Assembly (NCBI GenBank): GCA_028023455.1
Contig: JAQFVV010006221.1
Span: forward strand, 5,625,011-5,689,010
Length of the DNA stretch: 64,000 bases
Direction: 5' to 3'
Source: Epiperipatus broadwayi
Lineage: Eukaryota; Onychophora; Udeonychophora; Euonychophora; Peripatidae
Shown: piece by piece, positions 1-13,040 of the stretch
Position numbering within the stretch: the first letter of the stretch is position 1
How the letters are laid out: the number at the start of each line of letters is the position of its first letter
Program-made: the position numbers and the translations under genes
Notes under the pieces: generated by a model
What the model saw: only the letters and a program-made list of their open reading frames with translations
Told to the model about the DNA's origin: nothing
Database searches by the model: none

Positions 1-814
1 GATAAATACTAAAGATTATCTTCACATTTGTTTTCATAGTATTTGAACTTTCAATATTTCTGTGTTGGATGTACACATTAATGGAAGTCAATATTTGCAT
101 GTGTGTTCATTTGAGCATTTGAAACTATTTAATTATCCATAGATATTTATTGAAAAAAAATTGTTTATGATATTGATACTCATTATTATAGATGTGGTTC
201 TAGATTTGTTTTAAATTCTCTCAGCTTAACTTTTTGTTACATCTGTACTAAGTTTAGCCAATCACGAGGAGAACTTTCATTTAAGTTTTGTAGTGGAAAA
301 AAAAGTTCTAATTGCTATATTTTGAGTCTAGAGAATACCAAATTGTTTCTTGATGATTTTATCAACTGATGTTTAGATAAGAAATTCGATTTCCAAGCTA
401 TTATATAATCCACTATGATCGTATTTTACCAAACCAATCGTAAATGTTATGGAATTTTTTTTTTAAAAAAAAAAACTATTATGAAGCTTTATGGGTAAGG
501 TTTTACTTGATATTTAATGACTATAGCTTTAATATCATAACTTTAGTTTTACTTATATTTTATATTAAATTCATTTTATATGCTAAATTTTAACTGTGGA
601 CAATATTGTTTTTAATATGCTGATTAGTAGAGGATTGTTCTCAGTTATAGGATAGTAAATCATTAGTATTTATTATTTATTGGTATTTTGTCTTGATGTA
701 ACTTATTTTGTATTCTTATATTCTCATTTAAAAACACACATTTATTTTTGATCTATAATATATATATATATATATGAAAAACAAAAAAAGTTAAACATGC
801 TAACACTTGTATTT
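1..814. other. AT-rich non-coding sequence (upstream intron of gene A)
   Basis: No coding exon, RNA gene or recognisable mobile element is seen. It lies upstream of the penultimate exon of gene A, in the same orientation, so it is probably intron; this is inferred from exon order. A short (TA)n tract lies near 759-774. Confidence 0.5.
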
Positions 815-1080
815 ATGATCAACAGATGGCGTTTTACACCGTCAAAGCTTGTTTGTTTACATAAACGTCAGAGTAAGCATTCACTATCTCTTTTGTTAGA
901 TCCACCCTCAGATCATGATTTCAAGCTGATTTGCTATCATCAGTGAAGGATAGTAAATCAGCTTGACATCATGATCTGAGGGTGGATCTCACGAAAAAGA
1001 TAGTGAATGCTTACTCTGATGTTTATGTAAACAAACACGCTTTGATGGTGTTTTTTGGTGAAACGCCATCTGTTGATCAT
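815..1080. mobile_element. Foldback (palindromic) MITE-like element
   Basis: This is a near-perfect palindrome of about 266 bp. The left arm begins ATGATCAACAGATGGCG and the right end reads CGCCATCTGTTGATCAT. The arms meet at about 930-960 around a short unpaired loop. The flanks are (TA)n, so a target duplication cannot be read. There is no coding capacity. Long terminal inverted repeats with almost no interior are typical of foldback/MITE elements mobilised in trans, but the superfamily is unknown. Confidence 0.8.
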
Positions 1081-2939
1081 ATATATATATATTGTAATGG
1101 ATAAATAGTTCCATATGTAACTTTACAAGAAGGTCCCATTTGATAATAAATCTAGACTTCTTTCCTAATCAAATTGTAATTTAATTTACAAATATTAAAA
1201 AAATATCAAAGAAAGAAGTTAAGATTACTAGCAAAGTCACAACCACACAAAAATGTTGGAATCTATACATTATAAAGTTAAATTCTTCTAACCAGTAATA
1301 AATCTTGAAATAAAAGATAAATTTACCCAGCATGAGATACCTTTGGACACCTATTAATTTGGCATATCAATATTTTGTATTTTAATTAAAGTAATAGTGA
1401 ATAATAAAAGAAACAAAATAATTTATTATTAAACAAAATGATTTATTTTAAAAAAATAAAATAACAATAATGTCATTGTAATAGTTACCAATATTTAAAT
1501 CAATATATCAAAATCAACAAATGCATATGTGATTAACAATCCAAGACACTGTCAAAACAAACCAAGCCATCTTTCATCTCAGTACCTAGTAACACAGTAA
1601 CCTACACACTGAGAGCTATAAAACTAAGCAGTGAGTGAAATGCCTGCTATATATAAGCTTAACTCGCTACTATAATATTCTAAGTAATGGCATAGAAACA
1701 ACTATTCTTAAAACTTTATATATAAAATATTTAAAAATTAATTTATCATTATAGCCATATTATTTATAAAGATATAAACATTACCCATGCTTAAGAAAGT
1801 ATTCACTACAAAAATGAAGTCATTATAAAATGAAGCCATGGGAAATTTATAACTAGAACTAACCAACAAATATTGAGCTAAACATATCAAATATCTCAGT
1901 TGTCAGTATATACAGTATTAGTCAAATCCCATATATATATAAAATAAATACTTATTACCATTTAAATAATCATTATTTAAAGTATAAATATCAAATAAAA
2001 CACATTACATATTTCTTCCAAAGTGTAAGCTTGTGGTTAAGACCTGTAGAGGTCCCTACTTTCGCATTTTCAAGCGTACATTCTTGAGCTTTATTGCCTT
2101 AGTAAATATTACTTAATCTTTATTGAAATATGATATCTATAAAATAAAAATAAACTATCACTTATTACATCTGTATTATTTTTGAACATTATATTTAAAA
2201 CATTTTGAAAAGATTACTTACATATAGCTTTGATTATTATACACAGTGATTGATACAATATTTATGAATTGATAGTTTATAAATAATTAATATCAGCATA
2301 AAATTATAAACAATTTATTATAAATTAAAAAAACATTTAATAAAGATTTTGCTATACACTGTATTTTGTAGAAAATATATTAGACTTTAGTAACTAGAGA
2401 GCTATATATATATGTTAATAAAGCTAAGTTTTACTTCAGAAAAAAAACATTAATGACATGTAAATACATATCTAATCTAAAAAGCAATAAAAAGATTGCT
2501 AATAATTAATGTAAATGTAAATAGATATGTAAGTTTTCAAAAGTAATGAAAAATCAATTCTGCAAAAATAAAAGAAACTTTATTTTGATAATTTAAGTTT
2601 AAGTCTAATTCAATGAAAAAAGATTGGCTTGCAGATAAATTAGATTTAAACAGATAAAGATTGTAAGTTAAAAGCATTCTGTAAAAGATTGCCAAAAGAG
2701 AATGCAAATGATTATTTTCAAGGCCACTCATGGATTTAAAATACCAAGAAAACTGTATTGTTAAAATCGAACCATTAAATTATTTTAGTAGAAAACAAAT
2801 GGAATAAATATTTGAAGTTAATTTCTAAAGAATGTGAACGGTCATAATTAGAAGCTGGATCCTTATTGTCATTGTCAAAATGCATTAGTCAAATGGATTT
2901 ACTTTTACATTGGAATGATAGAAATTAAATATCAATGAA
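1081..2939. other. AT-rich non-coding sequence
   Basis: No exon with coding-like composition or plausible splice sites was found. At about 2030-2095 a less AT-rich patch (GACCTGTAGAGGTCCC, a short palindrome) may be the remnant of a repeat; I cannot classify it. Confidence 0.4.
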
Positions 2940-3250
2940 TTCAAGCAATGAGAAAACAGTATAAATAGAGCATGCAACAAAAGAGCGGGGTCATCAGCTT
3001 TTCTCCACTCATTGCATGCTGTTGTTTGTTGCTGTCATAAGGACCTTTGAGAAAAGCTGAGGGAAAGGTGACTCTTGACTTCTCTGCAATGATGGAAGTG
3101 TCCCAGAGCCCGTGCCTGTGAAGGTGAAAGATAGCCGGCTAGGGAAAATGTTTATACACCTCACTGCTCCTTTATTATTTGTGTACATCTGAGAAGGCCA
3201 ATGAGGATTGTGTTTTAAGTATTGTGAGTATAAACTTTTAGTTTTCACTT
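2940..3250. other. GC-richer unclassified segment with hairpin
   Basis: About 300 bp stand out from the AT-rich surroundings. A TATAAATAG motif lies near 2960. An inverted repeat (CAGCTTTTCTC at about 2996 and GAGAAAAGCTG at about 3050) could form a hairpin. A 79-codon frame on the minus strand over this segment has no recognisable domain and I do not call it a gene. It could be an old repeat or an unrecognised non-coding element. Confidence 0.3.
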
Positions 3251-4279
3251 AGGTCCACCACTATTGTTGTGGCTGTATTTGTTTGGTTGGTGGTGATTAT
3301 AGCATTAAAGATTTAGAACTTTAAATCAAGGACTAATTGTTAATGTGTATGTAAAGGAACTATGGATAATTATTTAGTTAAATCTTAATGGATATATATA
3401 TATATATATAATATGTAAATAAATGTATTTATTCTTGTTTAATAATGTTTTGGATAATTAATAATTTTGTGATAATTGTTGGTAGTCAGCTTCATAGCTG
3501 AATACACAACAGATTTATAGATTGTTTTGCAGTTTTAACTTATTTACTAGTAGAAAATGTTAACATGCTTCAAATTTAAGATATAGCAATGATCTCTTTC
3601 ATTATAATGGCACTCCATTTGAAATATAGAAGATAGGACTAAATGAAGATGTAGAAAAATCATAATTTTTGTAGCAGTTGGTGATTATAAAGTAATCCTA
3701 TTTATGATACATGAAAATATGAAGTAGATTATCTGTTTGTGTCCTGGTTCCCCAAATTCTTGGGACAAAACTATTTATTTAAAAGTTCATTTTGAGAGTT
3801 TAAAATTCAGTGTTTTCCTTTTAAATTCAACAGAAATCTTTCTTGGCTATTTGTCAATAGAATGGTAAATAAATATACAGTCAATTTTAAAATTATTTAA
3901 AGCAAATAGTTGTCAATTCTTTAAAATTACTATTTTAAATTCAACAGTTGAATTTCTTTTTAAATTATTGTTTAATAAAACCAATTTTGATTTATAAAAA
4001 GATTATATGTCTTTAAATATTAATAATAATTTAATATTTTAAAATATTAATGACTTCACACTTCTAAATTAATAAAATTTCTTTCTATACATTTTTTTAA
4101 ATTTATATCTCAATGAAATATATTCCAAAGGAATATACTATTTCAGTATATATTATTTATTTTTAATAAACTCCATTTTTAAATTTTGAAATATACATAT
4201 ATATACATATGTATTATAGAATTATATGAACATTCATATAATAATATATGAACGAAAAATAAGTTTTTTGTTATATCAT
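3251..4279. other. AT-rich non-coding sequence
   Basis: Only AT-rich low-complexity sequence with a (TA)n tract at about 3392-3410. Nothing else is recognised. Confidence 0.4.
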
Positions 4280-5060
4280 GTGAAGTCTCACTATAAAACA
4301 TGTTTATAAATGTATATTTTTCTAACTTTAATTAGATATAGTTTTTGTTGCCAGACAAATGCAAGAATAGTGTTATGAATAAAAGCATAATTTAATTTTG
4401 TTATTTTAGTCAAGTCATTTGGTTCAGTTAATGCAGAAGTTGTGTGGTAATATTGAAAAGCAATTAGTTGTTCATAGAAGTTACTCATATTATGAATCCT
4501 ATTTTGGGTGTCAAGCAAGGGAAAGTTTTTACAGATTGTCAAAATCTAAGACATTAATGAAAATTTGTATTAGGCAGAGATCAATTTTGGTTTCTGTTTT
4601 GTTAGTGGTCTTTGAAAACATTTATAGACTGTTTCGTAAAGTAATCTTGACTTCTTGGCTTGCAGTATTGTTATGATTTTTCCATCTTTACCATGTCAAA
4701 ACATGATTTATAGAATGTTTTTAATGTTTTGAATATATCCTATAACAAATTTTGTTTAGTAATTAATGTTTATCAGCCAAATGTAAAGGAACATATTTAT
4801 CAATTTTTGACTTGAAACTAATCAGCTTAAGAGTTTAAATCAAACTTTTTGGCAATTATTTAATAAGACTGGAATGTTGAGATATAGTGCAGATTCCAAT
4901 TCATTATGCTGTATTGAACAACTTAAAGGGTAGAATGTTTTATTACTGTGATATAACTACTTTGTCTAAGTTTGTTGTTCTGAAAATTTATTGTAAGGAA
5001 AGAAGACATGGCCCCAACATTGTCATAACGTAACAAATTTCATTTTAGAATAATCCATAA
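4280..5060 (+). mobile_element. Decayed LINE (reverse-transcriptase) fragment, copy 1
   Basis: A short run near 4508-4530 can be read as GVKQG, the motif after the catalytic region in many non-LTR reverse transcriptases (GVKQGDxLSP in intact families). Frameshifts and stops surround it. The following sequence (a TATAGAATG block near 4710, a GATATAACTAC block near 4950) recurs in the same order at 36.3-36.6 kb, where other LINE motifs are present, which supports a shared element. Assignment to an RTE/CR1-like family is inference. It is certainly non-functional. Confidence 0.5.
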
Positions 5061-5684
5061 TATTTGAAAATATGGTGGCAAGAACATAAAATCAATTGTC
5101 ATATTTTTAGTTTGGTGAATTTGTAAAAGCACATATTTATTAATTTGCTCACACGAAGTGAATGAAAAATAACGGACATCTCATTTTATGGTAAATCTCA
5201 ACATAGTCTTCATATTAGAGGAAATATCCTTTTTATTACAAAGGTTATCAAAGATACTTTACAAATATTGATTACTTTTACTAAATGAATATGGCTAAAA
5301 TTGAAATACGTTAGAGAGCTGTAATTGTGCAAGATGTTTCAAAAAGAAAATTTTGATCCAGACATTAAAAGACGGCAGCACAAGATTTTTTAAATAAACA
5401 GATTAAAGAATCAATATATAATATTTGTAATTCAGAAATTGATTTTGTTTTCTGGGTACTTATTTTCTGGAATTAGAATGATCATACTTTTTTTATATAT
5501 GGCAGCTAATGATGAAATGATGTTTATTGTTTTATTTATTTTTATCTTAATTATTTTATATATATAACAAAAACAAACATGCTATAAAGTGATTCTAGTT
5601 TAATACTTATTATACAATTAAATTGTATTGCATTATGTATATATTATGCTAAGTTTTTCACACATCTCTTATTTTAATTGCTAG

Positions 5685-5748
5685 TGTTGTCCTGGTTATG
5701 TTGCAACTAATATGTCTAGCTACAAAGGTCACAAAACTATTGATCAAG
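5685..5748 (+). CDS. CBR1-like: Carbonyl reductase [NADPH] 1-like, gene A, penultimate coding exon
   Basis: This 64-nt exon encodes CCPGYVATNMSSYKG followed by HKTIDQ and the first base of a Gly codon. It matches the conserved CCPGWVxTDM segment of CBR1-type short-chain dehydrogenase/reductases, which follows the catalytic YxxxK helix and closes over the nicotinamide and substrate. Splice signals are clear: a pyrimidine-rich tract with TTGCTAG before 5685 and GTAAAT from 5749. The phase-1 end joins exactly to the exon at 19017 (Q-G-A-E-I-P). Family knowledge: these cytosolic monomeric enzymes reduce ketones, quinones and lipid aldehydes with NADPH. The exons with the Rossmann fold and catalytic Ser/Tyr/Lys are not visible and should lie left of the window. 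Confidence 0.92.
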
Positions 5749-6359
5749 GTAAATATGTTTAAATTTTATATATATATAACAATAAAATATTAATAGTGGT
5801 AATAAATATTTATAATAAGTTATAAAAATGATAAAAAACACAGAAATGCTTTCATTTATTTTTGTGTTTTTTATGGATTTTTATAATTATTATTATGAAT
5901 ATTTATTATCATTTTTAATACTTTATTATTGTTATAATAATTAATATATAACATATATTTGACTTGATTTATATATACATACTGCAAGAATACATCAAAC
6001 TCCTCACATTTATATTTTTAAAAAAAAAGCGACACGCACATCTATCTTGAATATCATTATTAACAATAATCATTAAAAAAAAAACTATTATTAATTTTAT
6101 ATATTAATAAGTGTGTACAAACTAGTCATTTAAAAATTATAACTTTAACGATTCTTAATTATACTGACATGTAGATAATGTCACTGTAAACATATATGTC
6201 CCAAAATTATCAAAGGAAAGAAATCACTATTAAATTTTAATTGTAGTTTGTAATCCATTCATTAAATATACAGATAATAAAAATAACATCATAATTGAAA
6301 CAAGAAAAACGTGAACTTAAATCGACAAGATACGGTTAACAGAAAGAGAGCAATAAAAC
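5749..6359. other. Start of the 13.3-kb intron of gene A
   Basis: The intron between the last two coding exons of gene A runs from 5749 to 19016 and is filled with repeats listed separately. This first part is AT-rich with no recognised element. Confidence 0.6.
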
Positions 6360-6379
6360 ATTTTTTTTTATTCTTAAAG

Positions 6380-6490
6380 ATAAAAGGGAGATTCAAACAT
6401 AACACTGATTAGTCAATATGTTTGTGAGTGAAATATAAGTTTGAACCCACCACTCAAAGCCATTCAACCACAATCAGTAAAATATCACAT
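6380..6490 (-). repeat. Possible tRNA-derived SINE remnant
   Basis: On the minus strand a tRNA-like A box (GTGGTTGAATGGC) is followed by a B box-like GGGTTCAAAC about 20 bases later. The spacing is shorter than in an intact tRNA and no cloverleaf can be drawn, so this is a degenerate SINE head at best. Confidence 0.35.
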
Positions 6491-7321
6491 CTCCATAGAA
6501 GAAAAGAATTTCAGAAAATAAAGAAAAAAAACCATGATTATAATTAGAATAGACTTAATATATGTAAAAATACACTTTACAAATATCAAAAATCTTTGTA
6601 ATCCTATTGAAGCTGAACACTAAAAGTAATCAATCACTTCATCATCATTTAGAGGATCATAAAAATTAAAACTCCATTATCAAGCTTCTATAGAACCAAT
6701 AACTTCAAATAAACTTTAACATGGTTACGCAACTATGATCAGCTAGAAGGGAAGAAACATCGTAGAAATGGAATGTTGACCATACTACCATAATGTCGAA
6801 TCTGATTTTAAAGAAAAGCATTTGCTATTTGTCAGTGATAAACATCAAATCAGAATGAACTACTACAAACCAAAGGAAATCCTTAGGAAAAAATTATTAT
6901 CGTAAATGAAAGAATGGAGTCACCATTGGGTAATTCGAACAGCATTCAAACATGGAATAATCTATTTTGGAAAAGAAGAAAAAAGGATCCCTAAAATGAA
7001 AATTTATTTCATTAGTCAATATGAATTGTTTCAAAATTAATCTTAGACTAAACTACACAAGATCAACATCACATATATATGATTTTTTTTTTGTATATAA
7101 TTTTATTATTTTCTTTCTTTTGATAATAGGGCAAGCTTCATTTAACTATAAACTAAAGTTAGTGATAATTTTCGATTATTAATAAAACATAAAACAAAAA
7201 CCCTAAGTTAACTTAATAACTATTGTGACTATCTACAGATTAAAAAAGGTAAGACTTATTACTTTACAAACCACTACAATTATAACGTTCTATTACAAAT
7301 GTTATTTATTTGTTGTAATTA
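6491..7321. other. AT-rich intronic sequence
   Basis: No exon, RNA gene or recognised repeat is seen. Confidence 0.4.
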
Positions 7322-7627
7322 AAATAGGCAAAACTCTCCATACAGTAGTTCCACTCAGTGCAAGCCAGAGCAATCAGTGAATGCCAGAAGGCTTGTGCAT
7401 AAAATCATATCTAATGCTTACTTATCCAGTATCCCCAGACTAGTTTCTGGCTTGTGGCCTTCGTTAGTGATGAGCCTTGGATCTGGCCACAAGCCAGAAA
7501 CTAGTCTGGGGATATTGGATGAGTAGGCACTAGATAGTGATTTTATGCACAATCCTTCTGGCATCCATTGATTACTCTGGCTTGCACTGAGTGGCACTAC
7601 TGTATGGAGAGTTTTGCCTGTTTTAAT
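7322..7627. mobile_element. Long palindromic foldback element, full copy of the GCAAAACTCTCC family
   Basis: The left end AGGCAAAACTCTCCATACAG and right end CTGTATGGAGAGTTTTGCCT are reverse complements, and pairing continues nearly to the centre at about 7466-7485. Each arm is about 140 bp. Single arms or shorter versions recur near 8460, 9095, 15208, 25700, 32640, 33100, 55720, 62940 and 63950. A 74-codon frame across it is a by-product of the palindrome. It probably spreads as a non-autonomous repeat; the source of its mobility is not visible. Confidence 0.85.
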
Positions 7628-8459
7628 AACAGTTGTGGGCAAGCATAAGAAATGATGATCATGTGATGTTTATTGTAATTAATATATTACTTAATTGTTT
7701 TTTTATATTCAGAATGAATGATTAATATCTCCGTATAAGTGATTTACTCATTTATATTTTAACATCATCAACAATAGACATTAAGATAAAAGATAATATT
7801 CATAATTTATATCTTAGCAGTATTATAATGTGGGGATAGGAAAATCAACTATAATACATAGGTTACTATTTGAACGAAGAGCCAAATTTGTTTTATGTTA
7901 GAATACTGAATTAGTACATTTAAATAATGAATGATAATCCCTCATAAGAATATATATATATTATATAGCTTACTATATAATAGAAATGTAAAAACAAAAT
8001 ATGATCATACTTATTCCATTTTCATTAAGATTATGTAATTTATATTATGTTAAATTGAATTGCAAATAGAGTTTGTTATTGATGTGATCTTATTAAACAT
8101 TAGTTATTATAATTATATTCGTGATAATTTATTTCTCAATTCATCATATCCCAACAAACCATTAGTATGTAATTGGTATGCAAGCAAAATATAATCATAT
8201 CTCTGAACTAAAACTCATGTATGTTCTTCCTGAGTTCGAATTCCATGAAATAGCAAGAATAAATTAAAGGGTACATAGAAATAGGCAGTTGAAATGAATT
8301 TCCTACTGTTTTACTATAACAATTTCCTAATCATATTGATGGAAATATCACATGATCACCATCTCATACTAGCCCATATGATTATATAAGCTATTGAGCT
8401 TAGATTGAAAATATTTTTGTGTTTTCAATTTCATTCTCATAGTTTTGTAGTAAAGTAGA
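7628..8459. other. AT-rich intronic sequence leading into a repeat
   Basis: From about 8160 to 8459 the sequence resembles, in opposite orientation, the flanks of the 32.6-33.5 kb repeats (for example a block with GTGTTTTCAATTT). It may be the body of the same long repeat. The part before that shows nothing. Confidence 0.35.
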
Positions 8460-8690
8460 GTTAAAAGGTGGCTGTTGGAGGGTTGCATTAGATCCTAAGA
8501 TCTAGATGCAGTGCTCTCAGATCCAAGGCTTCTCACTGATGATGGCCACAAGCCAGAAACTAGTCTGGGGATATTGGATGAGTAGGCACTAGATAGGGAT
8601 TTTATGCACAAGCCTTCTGGCATCTATTGATTACTCTGGTTAGCACAGGGTGGCACTACTGTATGGAGAGTTTTGCTTTTTGATGGAAAT
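8460..8690 (+). repeat. GCAAAACTCTCC-family repeat, single-arm form
   Basis: It begins with a head containing GGGTTGCATTAGATCC and a CTCAGATCCAAGG block, then the arm shared with the 7322 palindrome, and ends CTGTATGGAGAGTTTTGC. The same head-plus-arm order recurs at 15270 and 25710, so this is a genuine alternative structure of the family rather than a chance truncation. Confidence 0.75.
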
Positions 8691-9092
8691 AATTTATGTC
8701 ATTCTGTTGTCCATGACATTGAATGGTTGGGTTGATTTGTCTGTCTATACACATGTTCAATCTATCATAAATGCCCGACCCATCATATGTGCTACCCAAA
8801 ACTGAAGGGTTATCAAATGAGGATTTAGTAGCATTTATGTTCTGCTGTTACAATACAAACATGCTAAAACAAAAATTCATTATCCAACTTTGGTTCTTTT
8901 GGGCATTAAAATGTAGATATTTGTTACTACTACCTAATTAAAAATATTCATTGAAGATGAGTAATGCTAAAACATTCAGTCTGCAAAATCAAACTGGTTG
9001 TAATTAAAACATATAAATAGAAAAGGGTGATTATAACTTTTCTATGGATGATCAAGTGTTTGCTCATGAAAATACTTGTAAAAATAGTAGAA

Positions 9093-9250
9093 TTGTCTCC
9101 AAACAGTAGTGCCTCCCATGCAAGCCATAGTAATCAATGGATGCTAAAAAGGGTTTGTGCATATATGGATTTTAAAGCACAAATTTTCTAACTTTTATTG
9201 ATTATTATGGCTTGCTCTGGGTGACACTACTATTTGGAGAGAGTTGCTAG
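9093..9250. repeat. Short diverged foldback of the GCAAAACTCTCC family
   Basis: Inverted arms (TCTCCAAACAGTAGTGCC on the left; CACTACTATTTGGAGAGAG on the right) enclose a small centre. It is more diverged than the 7322 copy and lacks most of the interior. Confidence 0.65.
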
Positions 9251-11844
9251 TGTTTTAACAGATTATATAAGCATAAGAAATGGTGGTCATATAATGTTAT
9301 AGTGAAAACATTTGTATAATGAGAAATCAATCTAGAGGATTTTCCAGCAATGGTACTTTAAGATTTATTACATGTTTAACAGATTGATCACAAATCTGTT
9401 TGATTGGTTATAAATATTTATCAGTCATATTTGTTAATTTGTTATACATAAATACATGTATATTCAGTTCCTGTTAGCTCTTGAAAAAAGTTACAAAAAC
9501 TGCATAAAATCATTAAAAATTAAATTATTTAAATCTGTACTCAATTCTTCATACACCCACAAAAGATTAATTCTAATGGTATGGCAAAATTGGGTATATT
9601 AACTATCAATCTAAACACTTCAAAAGCACTGGCTAGCAAATTGATATCATAATACTTTTAGTATTCTTTTGGTTTTAACATTTTTCAAAGAAGCTGTGGT
9701 GAGCATTTTTAAAACTTTAAAAAAAGTATACAAGAAGATAATTTTAGTGATTCGGGTTTTTTTTAGCTTAAGTCTAATTTATATAGTGCTCAATGTAGTT
9801 TTGTAGATCTTTTTATCTTGACAATTAAAGTATATTGACATCAATAAATGGCTCAGCAATAGATCAATTTTATGGTTTTTAAAAAATAAATAAATATATA
9901 TACATTGTAACCTAATATCAAATCATATATCACGACTTAATTTAATAAGCTTGTATTTACAAATATAATATAATAAGCGTGACTTGATTTCCTTACTATT
10001 ATAGTTTGAATTTTGATGCTTTGGTGATATTGCTAAGGTTATTAATATATGTTGTATCTGAATTTTGTTCAGTCCCATATAGCTATTTAAATTAGATAGG
10101 TGGATTTGAAGACATATAGATGTCGGACAATTTCAAATTTTCTATTTTCTAGTTAAGTATTCAATAAATACTGGGTTTGAGTTTGTATTTTAGATTTAGT
10201 GTCTGAATGTCCTAGAACTTCAATGATGAGAGCCATTAGCTCGAAACCGGTTTGGGGATAGGGATAATTCTAGATAGGAATTTTAAATGCTTTCTCTTGT
10301 AGTATCAAAAATGCTTGTTTAGAGCTATTAGCATGTTCATTATATTACATTGTAACCTATAACCATTAGACAAAGTGTGGGATGACAAAGTACAATCTAA
10401 AATTGCCATCATGTTAAGTTATGAGCACATTTAATAGAGGTTAGTTATCCATTAGTTTTATATAAGCCACACATTCAATTCATTAATCCTATAAAACATG
10501 AATGGTTAGGTATATTTTTCATCCAATAATAAAAATTAGGGCATATTACACTAAGTTAGACACACACTCATCCTTCCATTTGAGTTTTATTTTTCTATAG
10601 CCAGAAGAATTTTTTAATCTAGAGTTTATAAAATGTTTTGTTAAAAAGTTCAGCATAACTTTTCCATAAAAATAGTAAAATTCATACAATTCAATTTTTC
10701 CTTTAATACTAAAGATTAAAATTAGATAAATTAAACTTGAATTATATATACACGTATGCATTTTAAATGATGATATTAAATCTAAAGTTAGTTAATTGAA
10801 AACATAGAGTGATATACCTTGTTTGAAGTTGATTATGTTTCCATCCTTTTCTTTATTTTCCAAAGAAAATTTTTTAACTAGTTTCATATAAGAAAAATAA
10901 TACTTACAAAAGTTGTACTTTTGAATTTTAATGGAATATTAACCACTTGATTTTGGAAGAACACATAGAGAGAGAGAAAGAGAGAGTACTGTAATAAAGC
11001 AGACTACTTTCATATATATTATCTTTTTTTTTATTACCGGTTATTGCTTAGATATCCATTTCTCCCACCAATCAAGGGGCTACTCCCCCCAAAGGTCAAC
11101 TTCAAGAAGGTCAATCCCACCCTTTGCAGTGAGATAATTAGCTGGAAATATTCAATAACTTTTTTTTCTCTTGAAAAAGAAAAAAAATCATTCTGTCTTC
11201 TAAATAATATTAATCAAATTGAATCAATAAAAAAAATATTTTTTACACTTTAATTATTTAGCAAATAAAGTAGTTGATAGTGTATTTGGTCTGCTTGACA
11301 ATTCACCTGTCCATCAATCACTCAAAATGTGTTTAAATTGGTTATCAAAGATATTTATTGTAAATTTAAATATTTCACTGTAAAACATAGTATTTGGTAT
11401 TTTAATTAAATACATGAATCAAAGATGAAGTTGTAAGATGGCACAAACATACATACACATACATGTATGCTGCACTATAAGTACTAAATCAACCTGATCA
11501 AAATAGAAGCCTATATGACCATGAGTCAAATATACTGTACTAACCATACTATGGACTGGAGTATCAATGAGCAAATAAACCAGAAAATCACAACAAATAT
11601 CAATCACTGTCTTACAGACAAATCTGTATCAACTCAACCTTTACACCGACAACTTCTGTGACAAGCCACTCCCTTTCTATCATTAAATACTCATCAAAGA
11701 AATACTAAATGTCTTAAAACTTCTAAATAATATCCACAAGTACTTTCTAAACAAGGTTTTGGATTATTAATGAAAATTTTTAAAAATTTCATGTTATTTC
11801 ACCTTTTTTTTTTTTTAGTTAAATGCAACTAGTTATTATTGATA
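9251..11844. other. Intronic sequence without recognised genes
   Basis: Mostly AT-rich. A less AT-rich patch at about 11055-11145 includes a CCCCCC run and has no identified homology. A short (AG)n tract lies at about 10965-10987. Frames of 62-71 codons here show no domain and no splice context. Confidence 0.4.
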
Positions 11845-13040
11845 CTATAACGGTCAAGTTTCATACATTCGCGTAACAGAATCTAGAATCCAGACAAAGA
11901 GACCAAAGCTGACCAGACAATGACGTCCCGAATCCGAGCATACTTCAACTTGTTTGCCCGTACTCCACAATTCAAGACTCTATGAACAACCACACTTGAA
12001 GTTACACGTAGTATATCCATTTTTCGCAACCGGCATAGGGCAGGGAGAAACATGAAACTCGGGTCTTAAATATATATATTAACTAATTAAATTGCTACCA
12101 GCATGAAATTAAAGATAACTTTCATAAATGGTAATTAATGCATATATAGTTATATCACATCTATAATTAAGTAAAACTGAATTGGATTGAAATAGGAACG
12201 AGAAATAACACAAAACCAGAATAAATTTAACATATATTTATTAATCAAACAGAACATAATTTAATGTGGGAAAAGCATACAGGCTTTATAATGTGAGGAT
12301 TTGACATTTCTCTGCATCAAATCTTTAATTATTAATATGAAAATACATTTAAAAAATCACTAAGTTGTACCTAAATAAGATTCTGTTAATTCCTATTGAA
12401 AGTAATAGCTACTATTATAAATTTGCTGTAACAGTCTTAGGCAAAATATTTAATATCTTTTCCTTTTAAATATATTTATTTAAACATTTAAATAAATATT
12501 TTAAGCAAAATATTTATTGCGACATTATTACTTTAATAAAGTATGAGCTTATAATTCAGCTCAGAGTAGAGATTGAACCCAGAAACCAGAGATATAAATT
12601 TCAGTTTAATACTGAATAATTAATTAAATTATAGGACTCAGAATTGGCTATAACGAGATCACCAACACGCTACGGCACCGGAAAATTACAATAACAAAGC
12701 ACTCTGTGGATAGATTAGAGTCAAGGGTTTTTGTGACAAACACCGGTATCTTGGAACCGAGCGTCCAGCTGCTAAAAGGTCGAGGTTGGCTAACACGACT
12801 GCCTGGAATTATACATCAGGTCTTACTAGTGTACGCCCTGAAAGAAGGTAAGATGGGTTGGCCTTTCCCGAGGTCCCATCTTAAGGAGAAGATGCAGCAG
12901 AACGTTAAACATTGAACATGGATTTAATGTATTTAATCCGCCAAGTGAAAGTATGACATTAATTATTACAAAAATATGGGGCAATAGCCCTGTCAGTATT
13001 ACTATCATGAGCCAATTCTAACAACGCTATATAAAATCAA
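11845..13040. repeat. Unclassified repeat cluster with two GC-richer islands
   Basis: Two islands (about 11850-12065 and 12640-13030) differ strongly in composition from their surroundings. TATAACG occurs at the start of each (near 11848 and 12650), like the ends of the long repeat at 41395. The second island is bounded by an inverted repeat of about 10 bp (AGAATTGGCT at about 12641 and AGCCAATTCT at about 13011). A 69-codon frame inside it shows no recognisable domain. LTR or DNA-transposon debris is likely, but no coding motif proves it. Confidence 0.4.

Noticed and set aside
4419-4676. 85-codon plus-strand frame as a host gene
   Set aside because: The interval repeats at about 36 kb and contains reverse-transcriptase-like motifs in another register; it is LINE debris.
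7418-7642. 74-codon frame on the minus strand as a gene
   Set aside because: It lies wholly in a palindromic repeat and its sequence follows from the arms; no domain or splice context.
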